This document shows, piece after piece, positions 26,579-35,394 of a DNA stretch of 64,000 bases. Position 1 is the stretch's first letter, and every line of letters begins with the position of its first letter. This stretch comes from G963663735 sp963663735 (GTDB taxonomy: Bacteria > Acidobacteriota > UBA6911 > RPQK01 > JAPXNP01), in NCBI GenBank assembly GCA_963663735.2, contig CAXXHN010000001.1, forward strand, positions 248,001 to 312,000, in the 5' to 3' direction. The position numbers and the translations under genes are program-made. Below the pieces are notes generated by a model. It had not been told where the DNA came from. It did no database searches and saw nothing but the letters and a program-made list of their open reading frames with translations.

Positions 26579-27912
26579 TATTCTAACTCTCCTGCCAGAT
26601 CATATTCAAAAGCTTCACTTATTCTAACGGTTCTGATATCCCCGGGCTGCACGCCTTCATCAATTCCATCCGTAATGTAGACAACGCCATCTATGTCAGG
26701 CGCCTGAGCCGGAAGTCTTCCTTCCCACAGCATATCTGTCTCCTCCGACACTCCATCAATAAGCAGGGGATATGACTTGCCTATTTTACTCCTGTTTTTT
26801 TCCAGGGAAATGGCGGCCTGCCTGCTCATTACCTTATCAAGCCTATCCTGCTTCAGGGATTCGGGAACCTTATTACCTTGTTTATGGGCAGCAGAACCCG
26901 TCTCATCTGAATAGCTGAAAACTCCAAGGTGGTCAAATTGTGTTTCGCTGACAAAATCCAGCAATTCCCTGAAGTCGTTTTCTGTTTCACCAGGATATCC
27001 AACAATAAAAGTTGTCCTGACAGCCACATCTGGGACAGTTTCCCTTATTTTCCTGATCAGATCCCTGGATGATTTTGGGCTGCCTCCCCTGTTCATTTGC
27101 TTGAGAATAGACGATGAAACATGTTGCAAAGGCACGTCAACATAGTTACAGATTTTTGACTGCTCTGCCATGGTCTCCAACAAAGAGGTGGAGATGCTTT
27201 TGGGATACGTATACAAAAACCTGATCCATTCAATTCCATCAACTCCGCAAAGGTCCCTGAGCAATGAACTCAGGCCCTCCCTGATGTCGAGATCATGGCC
27301 ATACATGGTTGAATCCTGGGCAATCAGGTTCAGTTCCTTTACTCCCTGTCCAGCCAGAATTTCAGCTTCCCTGATAACAGAATCAGGTTTTCTGCTTCTG
27401 AATCTGCCCCTGATTGACGGGATAACACAGAATGAACAGGTATGGTTACAACCCTCAGCGATCTTGATATAAGCTGAATATCCAGGGGTAGTCAGAACTC
27501 TCCGGTTTTCATGGCTGTAGAGATAAGTGCTGATCGCACCTGTTCCCTCTTTTATTTCAGCCATATTTCCGGTACATACCTGAACGATGTCTGAAAGCTG
27601 ATCCAGTCCGATTACCGCATCAATTTCAGGTAACTGTTCCTTCATCTGATCCCGGTAGCGCTCGACCAGGCATCCAGCTACAACCAGCTGGCTGCAGCTT
27701 CCTTTTTCCTTATACCCGGCCATCTCGAGGATGGTATTAACGGACTCTTCCTTTGCCTTATCAATAAAGCCACATGTATTTATGACGATCACATCCGCTT
27801 CGGCGGGATCATTGGTAATCTCAACATCGGCCTCGGCCAGATAACCCAGCATGACCTCTGTGTCTACAAGATTCTTGGCGCAGCCCAGACTGACAAATCC
27901 AATTTTTTTCAT
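26578..27912 (-). CDS. rimO: Ribosomal protein S12 methylthiotransferase RimO
   Basis: A radical SAM enzyme that methylthiolates Asp in ribosomal protein S12. The N-terminal UPF0004 domain has the three auxiliary-cluster cysteines (LGCAKNLVD, NTCGFI, VAGCLVERY). The radical SAM motif is CNHTCSFCVIP, and the C-terminus is a TRAM domain. The SLGCAKNLVD opening separates it from MiaB. At 444 residues it is complete. It is first in the overlapping rimO-yacG-pgpA-cinA-thpR operon. Confidence 0.95.
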   Translation of the reverse strand: MKKIGFVSLGCAKNLVDTEVMLGYLAEADVEITNDPAEADVIVINTCGFIDKAKEESVNTILEMAGYKEKGSCSQLVVAGCLVERYRDQMKEQLPEIDAVIGLDQLSDIVQVCTGNMAEIKEGTGAISTYLYSHENRRVLTTPGYSAYIKIAEGCNHTCSFCVIPSIRGRFRSRKPDSVIREAEILAGQGVKELNLIAQDSTMYGHDLDIREGLSSLLRDLCGVDGIEWIRFLYTYPKSISTSLLETMAEQSKICNYVDVPLQHVSSSILKQMNRGGSPKSSRDLIRKIRETVPDVAVRTTFIVGYPGETENDFRELLDFVSETQFDHLGVFSYSDETGSAAHKQGNKVPESLKQDRLDKVMSRQAAISLEKNRSKIGKSYPLLIDGVSEETDMLWEGRLPAQAPDIDGVVYITDGIDEGVQPGDIRTVRISEAFEYDLAGELE

Positions 27913-28159
27913 GGTTGGCTAATTATACATTCCAAACAGTTTTGAGGTATGAAACTCCAAATGAACCCGGATCAGGAGAACTGGATCTGAAGGCAGTCCT
28001 GCGAACTCAAAACCAGATGTTGTCATTTCTGAAAATCATTCGCTGAACTGGGCAGGCCGAAACAGCACAGTTTCTTATAATTACCGCGAGTGGTCATCCT
28101 GGGAGAAATCACCCCATATCCAGGCCAGAAGGAGCAAACCCTGATTCGCAATTCAGGCG

Positions 28160-29593
28160 TCAGTCATTCTTTTCGGTATTATCACTCTCGTAAAAAAGAG
28201 ATCGATGGGCTTCGGCAAAACCAAGCAGTTTTTTCGTAATTTCTGGATAATCCTCCATGACATTATATTTTTCATCTGAATCATTATCCAGATCAAAAAG
28301 AGACAGGCCTATTTCCTGCTGAATATATTTACCGCCAGCTCCATCATTACCTACTTCGCTGACCACCCTGTACTGGTGGGGAATATGAAGTTTCCACCTT
28401 CCATCACCGCTGATAACACCTTCAAAGCGATCTCCCGTGGAAACCGGATAATAATCATGAGGATTTTTTGCTCCATCCTTCCCGGCAATAATGTCCCAGA
28501 CATTTTCCCCGTCAATCTGGTTGGATGGAAGGCCAGCCCCGGTCAAGGCAGCCAGGGTAGGCATAAAATCCACGGTTGAAAAAATGGAATTTGAGGATGT
28601 GCCGGGCTGAATCTCCGGCGGATAACTGATAATGCAAGGAGAGCGGATACCCCCTTCGAAGCTGGTCCCTTTGGCGTCCCGGAATGGCGCTTTTTCCCTG
28701 GGCCCACCGAAAGGCGTTTTACCGGAATGGTTACCGTAGGATTTCCATGGTCCGTTGTCAGATGTAAATATTACTATTGTGTTGTCTTTCAATCCATTTC
28801 GATCCAGGGCCCCGGTTATTTCACCTATGGACCAGTCGATTTCCATCATCACGTCGCCATAAAGCCCGGTCCCTGATTTTCCCTGAAACTTGCTGCTGCA
28901 GAAAAGAGGCACATGTGGCATGGCATGGGGAACATAAAGAAAAAACGGTTCATCCTTATGCCGGTTGATAAAATCAACTGCATGTTCGGTGTACCAGGTG
29001 GTCAGCATCTCCTGCTGTTCTCCCTGCAGATCTTCAATGGTGATCGCACCGTTTTCCCAAAACTGCAGTGGCCACTGGCCCCAGTACTCAGGATTAACCG
29101 GATGATGTTTCCACATGTCATTGGAATACATTATGCCGCAGGTTTCATCGAATCCCCTGTCATGAGATCGCCGGCCTTCCTGGTCTCCCAGGTGCCATTT
29201 GCCAAATGCCGCGGTTGCGTATCCATGGCGTTTAAAAACTTCACCCATGGTCGCGAAATCAACAGACAGGCCCTCATTCCTGGGCGCGTGGGCTCCAAAC
29301 ATTTTGGTCCTCCCTGGAAAACAGCCGGTCATTAACACAGAACGGGATGCGGAACAGATGGCCTGGGGTACATAAAAATTATTAAAGCGGCATCCCTGGT
29401 CTGCAAGGTGCTGTACATTTGGGGTCGGGTAGCCGGGATTTCCAAAGGGGCTGAAATCAGCCCAGCCTGCGTCGTCCAGGAAAATAATTACAACGTTAGG
29501 GGGAGATTTTTCTGCCTCAGCCTGTTTGCAGGAAACCGACGGGATAATGAAAAGCAAGGGCAGGATTGTAAATAATCTGATCAGCCTGTTCAT
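28160..29593 (-). CDS. Sulfatase, Cys-type, exported
   Basis: An arylsulfatase-superfamily enzyme that hydrolyses sulfate esters. The maturation motif CSASRSVLMTG starts at Cys80, which must be oxidised to formylglycine. The metal-binding VVIIFLDDAGWAD and TSDNGPW segments are present, as is GKWHLGD. The signal sequence ends SVSCKQ, a lipobox-like site, so it is probably a periplasmic lipoprotein or secreted. A Cys-type sulfatase can be matured by the anSME-like enzyme encoded at 55076-56383. Substrate (glycan or other sulfate ester) cannot be read. Confidence 0.93.
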   Translation of the reverse strand: MNRLIRLFTILPLLFIIPSVSCKQAEAEKSPPNVVIIFLDDAGWADFSPFGNPGYPTPNVQHLADQGCRFNNFYVPQAICSASRSVLMTGCFPGRTKMFGAHAPRNEGLSVDFATMGEVFKRHGYATAAFGKWHLGDQEGRRSHDRGFDETCGIMYSNDMWKHHPVNPEYWGQWPLQFWENGAITIEDLQGEQQEMLTTWYTEHAVDFINRHKDEPFFLYVPHAMPHVPLFCSSKFQGKSGTGLYGDVMMEIDWSIGEITGALDRNGLKDNTIVIFTSDNGPWKSYGNHSGKTPFGGPREKAPFRDAKGTSFEGGIRSPCIISYPPEIQPGTSSNSIFSTVDFMPTLAALTGAGLPSNQIDGENVWDIIAGKDGAKNPHDYYPVSTGDRFEGVISGDGRWKLHIPHQYRVVSEVGNDGAGGKYIQQEIGLSLFDLDNDSDEKYNVMEDYPEITKKLLGFAEAHRSLFYESDNTEKND

Positions 29594-29651
29594 CAGTCTT
29601 AACTCCCGGGCACTGGCGGTTCATCTGAACCTGACAAGACTTATGGACCGG

Positions 29652-30569
29652 TTATGCCCTGACTACGGGATTGCGTAATGTGCCAAGTTTCTCGATGGTG
29701 ACCTCCACCACGTCCCCAGGTTCCAGGAACTCAGGTGGATCACGAAACACACCGACACCGCTGGGGGTTCCTGTAAAAATGATATCGCCAGGAAACAGCG
29801 TAGAGGTTTGTGTAATAAATTCAACCAGCTCCCAGCAGTTGAATATAAGCTGGGAAGTGGATGAAGATTGTTTAATCTCCCCGTTTCGCCGCAGTTCAAT
29901 CTGCAGATTATGGGGATCGCCGACTTCATCAAGGGTAGCTATGTATGGGCCGCAAGGAGCGAAGGTATCACATGACTTGCCCCTGACCCATTGCTTGTCG
30001 GCGAACTGCAGATCTCTGGCGCTAACGTCGTTTCCCGCCATAAAGGCTACTGACCTGCGAGCCTGGGCCTGGTCCATATTTTTCCCGCCTGCAGTCACTA
30101 CCAGGCACAGTTCCGCTTCAGGATCCACCTTTTCGGATATCCGGGGAATCTTGATAGGTTCCTCAGGACCAATCACGGCTGAGGGAAATTTGGCAAACAT
30201 TCTGGGATTCTCGGGAAGAGAGGCTTTTTGTTCCTCGGCGTGATCCCGGTAGTTGAGGCCGATAGCCATTATCTTGCCAGGATTTTTAATCGGTGCCAGC
30301 AGCCTGATATCACGGCTTTTAAACAGACTGTTCGCCAGCAATTCCCTGTCCCTGTGATAAATGTCAACGATCCTGTGCGAAGCGCTTATCGACGCATCTC
30401 CCAGTTCAAACCACTGCTTCAAGCTGCTGGCTACATTCAATCCCCTAAGTGAAACATCTCCTTTTTCAGTTAAACCTAAAACAGCGGTTTTGAGATCAAC
30501 AAAAATGCCTTCCTCAGGTATGACTCCAAAACGTTTTACTCCGGAGGCCGAAAAACTGCAGAATTTCAC
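29652..30569 (-). CDS. Fumarylacetoacetate hydrolase family protein
   Basis: The FAH fold is recognised from KIMAIGLNYRDHAEE, the metal-site acidic segment EKVDPEAELCLV and, further on, FTGTPSGVGVF. The 305 residues match the bacterial FAH/2-hydroxyhepta-2,4-diene-1,7-dioate isomerase-like group, which splits or decarboxylates beta-keto-type acids. Exact substrate is not assignable. Its start overlaps the stop of the S41 protease by 4 nt (ATGA), so it is translated from the same message. Confidence 0.88.
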   Translation of the reverse strand: MKFCSFSASGVKRFGVIPEEGIFVDLKTAVLGLTEKGDVSLRGLNVASSLKQWFELGDASISASHRIVDIYHRDRELLANSLFKSRDIRLLAPIKNPGKIMAIGLNYRDHAEEQKASLPENPRMFAKFPSAVIGPEEPIKIPRISEKVDPEAELCLVVTAGGKNMDQAQARRSVAFMAGNDVSARDLQFADKQWVRGKSCDTFAPCGPYIATLDEVGDPHNLQIELRRNGEIKQSSSTSQLIFNCWELVEFITQTSTLFPGDIIFTGTPSGVGVFRDPPEFLEPGDVVEVTIEKLGTLRNPVVRA

Positions 30570-32215
30570 AGCTTTCCCCTCTCGCTATCGAGCATGGCAA
30601 GGAGATCTCTGGCAGCAGGTATTCTCCGCAGGGCATCCTGTACCTGGTTATCAATCTCCAGGAATGCTTCGTAACTTATTTCATCACCAGCCACAATCAT
30701 CAGGATTTCCTGGAGCAGGAAATTCCTTATGACTGCGTCTTCCTCTGCCAGCTCCGTCGGTGACACCTTAATGTTTTCAGATTTTTCGGCAAAATCAATA
30801 AAACTTTTCAAGGTATTATCTGTTACTGAAATTCTGTCGATGGATGCATTCTTCAACTGCGGCGTAAATTCATCATATTCCTTGGCATCGGGCAATTTTG
30901 CAAGATCCGTTTTTATTTCACCTGAATAAAGTTTTGAGGCAAAAATCCTGAACAGGTTCTTCCTCTGCAACCGCCTCGTTGCCTCAGGCATCCTGTCCAG
31001 CTCCACAAACTCATCCGGGGTAATGCCGCCTTCGCCATATACCACCCGTCCCGAATCAGTAAAGAACTCTTCCCCACCGGCAGTCGATCCGTCCGACTCT
31101 CCCCGGTTATTATAATAATCCCAGAAGCTGTTTGAATAATCTCTCTGGATCAGGCGCCCGCTTGGTGTGTAGTACTTGCCGGTTGTAAGGGCAAGGCCCC
31201 TTTTCCCCTCCAGAGGAAATACAGTTTGAACCAGGGCTTTTCCGAAACTGGTTTTCCCCATAATCAGGGCCCGGTCATGATCCTGTAAAGCACCGGCAAC
31301 AATCTCACTTGCACTGGCGCTGTTCTGATTGATGAGAACAATCATAGGGTACCTGTATTTCTGATCCTGGTTGGCCCGATAATTCCTGTCACCTTTACCG
31401 GTCCTGGAGCGGGTTTTAACTATGACCTGCTCCTTATTCAGGAAAAAGTCTGAAACCCTGAGGGCCTGGTCAAGTGATCCTCCCGGATTATCTCTCAGGT
31501 CAAGGATAAGCCCCGAAAGAGTCGACTCATCCAGCATTTTAAGTGCCTTTTCCAGTTCATCTCCGGTGGTTTCAGCAAACTTGGCTATCCTAATATAACC
31601 AATATCAGGATTTATTCTGAAAGCATATTTAATCGTGTATATCGGAATTTCATCGCGTTCAACAGCAAAATAAAGGGGCTCATTTTCCCCAGGACGCTCA
31701 ACTGTTATGTTAACGATGGTTCCCTTTGGTCCCTTCAGATGGGGAATAACCGCCTCGTCAATATCCCAGTCTTCAATCGGCTCTCCCTCAATCTGGGATA
31801 TGATGTCTCCGGCCCTCAATCCAGCTTTATAAGCGGGAGTCCCATGGGCGGGAGGTTCAACAACCAGAACCCTACCGCTTCCAGGGGCTTCGGCCCTGAT
31901 GCTTATACCTAACCCGTAATACTTCCCTTTTTGTTGCTCCTGCAGCTTATCGTAGTCACTGTGAGAGAAAAAAGAACTGTGAGGGTCCAAAGTCCGGAGC
32001 ATTCCCCTTATCCCGCTTTCAATCAGGTCCTCCGAGGAAATTTTCTCAACATATTCAGATTCAACTACTGCCAGGGTTTCGGAGAAGTCTCTCAGTAAAG
32101 AATTCCGGATATCCGGTGGATCAGTATTTGCATTAACCTGAATACCAACCAGCCCTCCAAAAAGAGAGGCTGCGATAACCACGGCCAATAACAACAATCC
32201 CAATCTGTTTTTCAT
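30566..32215 (-). CDS. ctp: S41 family C-terminal processing peptidase
   Basis: A periplasmic Ser/Lys protease. It has a signal anchor (LLLLAVVIAASLFGG), a PDZ domain at about residues 90-170 (AYKAGLRAGDIISQIEG), and the catalytic region with the Ser in NQNSASASEIVAGAL and Lys in GKTSFGKALVQ. An additional C-terminal 130 residues are of unknown function. It is transcribed away from tatA and coupled to the FAH-family gene, an unusual pairing. Confidence 0.93.
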   Translation of the reverse strand: MKNRLGLLLLAVVIAASLFGGLVGIQVNANTDPPDIRNSLLRDFSETLAVVESEYVEKISSEDLIESGIRGMLRTLDPHSSFFSHSDYDKLQEQQKGKYYGLGISIRAEAPGSGRVLVVEPPAHGTPAYKAGLRAGDIISQIEGEPIEDWDIDEAVIPHLKGPKGTIVNITVERPGENEPLYFAVERDEIPIYTIKYAFRINPDIGYIRIAKFAETTGDELEKALKMLDESTLSGLILDLRDNPGGSLDQALRVSDFFLNKEQVIVKTRSRTGKGDRNYRANQDQKYRYPMIVLINQNSASASEIVAGALQDHDRALIMGKTSFGKALVQTVFPLEGKRGLALTTGKYYTPSGRLIQRDYSNSFWDYYNNRGESDGSTAGGEEFFTDSGRVVYGEGGITPDEFVELDRMPEATRRLQRKNLFRIFASKLYSGEIKTDLAKLPDAKEYDEFTPQLKNASIDRISVTDNTLKSFIDFAEKSENIKVSPTELAEEDAVIRNFLLQEILMIVAGDEISYEAFLEIDNQVQDALRRIPAARDLLAMLDSERGKL

Positions 32216-32377
32216 TTAAGTAACCTCATGATATATTCATGGCATCTGATACATTACCATTGAAATGTATTTTTAGTATACAATAAGGACTGGTTGTTTT
32301 GCGGTATATAGTCCATGCAAAATCGCCAATCAGGCACAAAAATATTAAGAATGGAAATAATCTTAGGGTCTCATGCG

Positions 32378-32420
32378 TGTCCAGATGATGTTTCAAAATC
32401 TGGACAGTCTGATTAATCAG
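32378..32420. promoter_or_regulatory. Two dyads in the tatA upstream region
   Basis: TGTCCAGAT (32378-32386) pairs with ATCTGGACA (32398-32406), 11-nt loop. A perfect 12-bp palindrome CTGATTAATCAG follows (32409-32420). Both lie 46-90 nt before tatA and could be an operator or leader hairpin. Confidence 0.4.
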
Positions 32421-32466
32421 GAGATTAATATTATTTCCTTAAAAACAAAAAGTAACGGAGCCAAAC

Positions 32467-32682
32467 ATGGGATGGAATCTAGGTTTTCCCGAAATAATGA
32501 TTATTTTTGTAATTGCGCTTCTGGTTTTTGGTCCCCGGAAGCTCCCTGAACTCGGCAAATCCCTGGGGAAAAGCCTCGCTGAATTCAAGAAAGCAACAAA
32601 TGATCTTAAAAAAACATGGGAAGAAGAGGTGAGGGCTGAGGAAGAAGACCTGAAAAAAATCCAGAAAGACCTCAATTCCTAA
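32467..32682 (+). CDS. tatA: Sec-independent translocase protein TatA
   Basis: A single-span Tat pore-forming component. The N-terminal hydrophobic helix is PEIMIIFVIALLVFG, then the hinge GPRKLPELGKSLGKSLAEFK and an amphipathic, acidic tail. The FGPRKLPELGKSLG hinge is diagnostic. The 71 residues are a normal TatA length (no separate TatB is present). tatC follows 57 nt later; three Tat-type signal sequences are encoded at 60-64 kb. Confidence 0.93.
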   Translation: MGWNLGFPEIMIIFVIALLVFGPRKLPELGKSLGKSLAEFKKATNDLKKTWEEEVRAEEEDLKKIQKDLNS

Positions 32683-32739
32683 TAAATGACCTGTCTTCAA
32701 TATAGCTTTTCAATCACCCAAAGATACTGAATAGAATAA

Positions 32740-34062
32740 ATGGACGATCCAAATAAACCTTCAAATGACCCTGTATCACCAGGTAACGAAGAAATATCTA
32801 ACTCTGATTCAACAAAAGCAGCTCCTGATAAAAAACCGGGAAATGCCGGCAAAAAGAAAAAAGAGTCTTCCAAGGCAGGTTCTGGTTCCAGCGAACCTGA
32901 AAAGGCTGAGACTCCACCAGTTGATAACATCGAAGCCAGAAAGACCGAAGAGACCCCCGCGACTCCTGCCGATGAACAAAACCTTCAGGATACTGAAACA
33001 GCAGGCACTGGAGAATCAGAGGAAGTTTCTGAAGTAATACCCGGACCTTATCAGGATCCCTATGATCCGGACAATATATACGGTGATTACAACGAGTTTT
33101 ACAACGATGGAGAATATGCCCCTGAAGCCGAACGAATGCCGGAACGTCCCGACGATCCGCACTATCAGGATGAATCATCAACCCGTGACAGGGCCGGAGA
33201 AGAGGCAGCCATAGTGGCGGCAGCGTCAAAAACCACTGAGGATGCGACTGACAAAAAAAACCGCAAGGATGCGCCAGTGGATGATGAAGAAGATGATGAA
33301 GAAGAAAAGGAACTTGGCGGGCGCATGTCTTTCCTTGATCACCTGGATGAGTTGAGGAAGAGGATTTTTCATGCATTGATCTCAGTTATCGCGACTTTTG
33401 TTGGCGCTTGGATTTTTCGCGAACAGATTTTCGGATTTCTTTCAGTGCCCATTTTAAAGGTTGTCGAACAGCTGGTTGTCCTCAAACCAACCGAACCATT
33501 TACCGTCTACCTGAAGGTTTCCTTTGCGGCGGCGATATTTTTTGCCATCCCCTATATCATGTTCCAGGTGTGGCTCTTCATTGCTCCCGGACTATACCGC
33601 AGGGAAAAGATTTACTCTCTCCCTTTCCTTTTTGCGTCCTCGATACTGTTTATCCTGGGAGGATTGTTCGCCTACTACATAATTCTTCCTCCAGCCCTTA
33701 ATTTTTTACTCAACGATTTCGGGTCAGAATTCAAAGCTGTAATTTCAGCTGTTGAGTTTTATGACTTTGAATTGATCATAATCGTTGGGATGGGGGCCAT
33801 ATTCCAGCTTCCGGTAGTTGTAGCTTTTCTCTCCATGTTCGGACTGGTCTCACCTGGTTTCATGTGGCGTAACTTCAGATATGCCTTTCTCCTGATCACG
33901 ATCATTGCCGCGGTAGTGTCTCCAACTACAGATCCCATGAATCTTTTCCTGTGGAGCGGGCCCATGGTGATCCTCTACACCTTCAGTATTGGAATATCAT
34001 GGATTTTCAAACGCCGCAGGGACACAAAGAAAAAAAATGAAGAAGAGCGGTGGTCCAGTTAA
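32740..34062 (+). CDS. tatC: TatC with a 195-residue acidic N-terminal extension
   Basis: TatC is the twin-arginine signal-peptide receptor. The family part begins at about residue 196 with MSFLDHLDELRKRI and runs through six membrane segments to the C-terminus, including FMWRNFRYAFLLITII. Before it lies a low-complexity, acidic and Lys/Pro-rich stretch (DDPNKPSNDPVSPGNEE at the start), with no stop codon. Ordinary TatC is ~250 residues; here it is 440. The uninterrupted frame favours a real extension, but an internal start at 33325 cannot be ruled out. Confidence 0.88.
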   Translation: MDDPNKPSNDPVSPGNEEISNSDSTKAAPDKKPGNAGKKKKESSKAGSGSSEPEKAETPPVDNIEARKTEETPATPADEQNLQDTETAGTGESEEVSEVIPGPYQDPYDPDNIYGDYNEFYNDGEYAPEAERMPERPDDPHYQDESSTRDRAGEEAAIVAAASKTTEDATDKKNRKDAPVDDEEDDEEEKELGGRMSFLDHLDELRKRIFHALISVIATFVGAWIFREQIFGFLSVPILKVVEQLVVLKPTEPFTVYLKVSFAAAIFFAIPYIMFQVWLFIAPGLYRREKIYSLPFLFASSILFILGGLFAYYIILPPALNFLLNDFGSEFKAVISAVEFYDFELIIIVGMGAIFQLPVVVAFLSMFGLVSPGFMWRNFRYAFLLITIIAAVVSPTTDPMNLFLWSGPMVILYTFSIGISWIFKRRRDTKKKNEEERWSS

Positions 34063-34109
34063 AACCTGGCACGATCTATTCTCTGCAGTATCCTTTTGAA
34101 GGCAGTGAT

Positions 34110-34129
34110 TGCGGGCCTTAGGGCCCGCA
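34110..34129. terminator. GC-rich hairpin between convergent tatC and ispF
   Basis: TGCGGGCC (34110-34117) pairs with GGCCCGCA (34122-34129) over a TTAG loop, between the stop codons of two convergent genes. No T-tract follows on either strand, so function as a terminator is probable rather than certain. Confidence 0.5.
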
Positions 34130-34173
34130 GCATGACTCAGAATCGCGGCACCAACTTCCGGCTTACGAAAGTC

Positions 34174-34668
34174 TCATTCCGCTGAATTTCTATAGATAAG
34201 AGCCGATGTCTGGACAGCGATTCCTTCCCCTCGCCCGATTACGCCTCTGCCCTCCATTGTTGTGGCTTTAATTCCCAGGTCTTCGGGGGTCATCTGCAGG
34301 AGGAAAGAGAGCCTCTTTTTGATGGCGGGAACCCAGGGTTTAATTTTCGGGACTTCTGCCAGGATCACCGAGTCAATATTCCCAACCAGAAATCCTTTGC
34401 CCCTCAAAAGCCGATACGCCTTTTCCAGAAGAATCAGGCTGCTGATGTCCTTGTATCGATTATCAGTGTCAGGGAAATAACTGCCGATATCGCTCAGTCC
34501 GGCCGCACCCAGGAGGGAGTCAATTAAGGAATGGCACAATACGTCAGCGTCAGAATGGCCAGCCAATCCTTGTTCAAATGGAATCTCAACTCCTCCCAGC
34601 ACCAGTTTACGTCCTGGCGCAAAGGGGTGAAAATCAAAGCCTGTTCCGATCCTTATTTCAGGTTTCAT
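34174..34668 (-). CDS. ispF: 2-C-methyl-D-erythritol 2,4-cyclodiphosphate synthase
   Basis: The fifth MEP-pathway enzyme. The start at 34668 gives MKPEIRIGTGFDFHPF, with the zinc ligands in GFDFH and LAGHSDADVLCHSLID; DIGSYFPDTD follows. Length is 164 residues, as usual. Its ATG overlaps the ispD stop by 11 nt and has GGAGAG upstream. A longer frame to 34872 lies in ispD and is rejected. Confidence 0.95.
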   Translation of the reverse strand: MKPEIRIGTGFDFHPFAPGRKLVLGGVEIPFEQGLAGHSDADVLCHSLIDSLLGAAGLSDIGSYFPDTDNRYKDISSLILLEKAYRLLRGKGFLVGNIDSVILAEVPKIKPWVPAIKKRLSFLLQMTPEDLGIKATTMEGRGVIGRGEGIAVQTSALIYRNSAE

Positions 34669-35389
34669 CCATATCTCTCCGGTCAAGATCCTCTTTCCAG
34701 GTGATCTTGATGTTTGACTTCTCTCCCTCGACCACAAATACAGGCAGGTCCAATCTCTCCAGAATACTGGATTCATCAGTACCCATGAATCCATCCGCTG
34801 CGGCCTTTTCTGATGCATCCAGCAACTGCCGGAACTCAGATCCCTGGGGGGTTTGTGCCTGTCGCAATACACTCCTGTCCAGAGTTTCCACCACCATGTT
34901 CCCTTTTACGACCTTAACCGTGTCGGTAACAGGCTCCATGGGAATGGCTGCCCCATGCTCAAACATCCCGCTAATCACCCTGGCGATAAGAGCGCGGCTT
35001 ACGAATGGGCGCACAGCATCGTGGACAAGAACATGGCTGCATTGTCCGCGTAGGCTCTGCAGTCCCTTTAAAACTGATTCCTGCCGGGTTGACCCTCCCG
35101 CTATTACCTGTATGCAGGCATGTTGGGCTGATTCCTCCCTGAACCTGATAAGCTGATCACAGACCTGTTTCACCCAGTTATCAGGTACAACAACCGTGAT
35201 CCTGTTGGTGAAGGGAACAAACTTACGCAGAGAGGACAGGTACACAGGTTTCTCGTCTAATAACAAAAACTGTTTGGGGACGTTACCTCCAAACCTGCAA
35301 CCTTTTCCAGCGGCTACCAGAACCAGTCCCGGAGTGTTATAAGTGCCTGTTTCAATCATCTGATCTTTGCCCCAAGGGATCTCGCTCAT
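34658..35389 (-). CDS. ispD: 2-C-methyl-D-erythritol 4-phosphate cytidylyltransferase
   Basis: The third MEP enzyme, transferring CMP to MEP. The nucleotide-binding LVLVAAGKGCRFGG, the VHDAVRPFV segment and the TDTVKVV motif are all present. At 243 residues it is complete. It starts 5 nt after radA and overlaps ispF by 11 nt; in many bacteria ispD and ispF are fused, here they are separate but coupled. An ATG at 35359 is an alternative start. Confidence 0.95.
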   Translation of the reverse strand: MSEIPWGKDQMIETGTYNTPGLVLVAAGKGCRFGGNVPKQFLLLDEKPVYLSSLRKFVPFTNRITVVVPDNWVKQVCDQLIRFREESAQHACIQVIAGGSTRQESVLKGLQSLRGQCSHVLVHDAVRPFVSRALIARVISGMFEHGAAIPMEPVTDTVKVVKGNMVVETLDRSVLRQAQTPQGSEFRQLLDASEKAAADGFMGTDESSILERLDLPVFVVEGEKSNIKITWKEDLDRRDMDET

Positions 35390-35394
35390 GGCAT

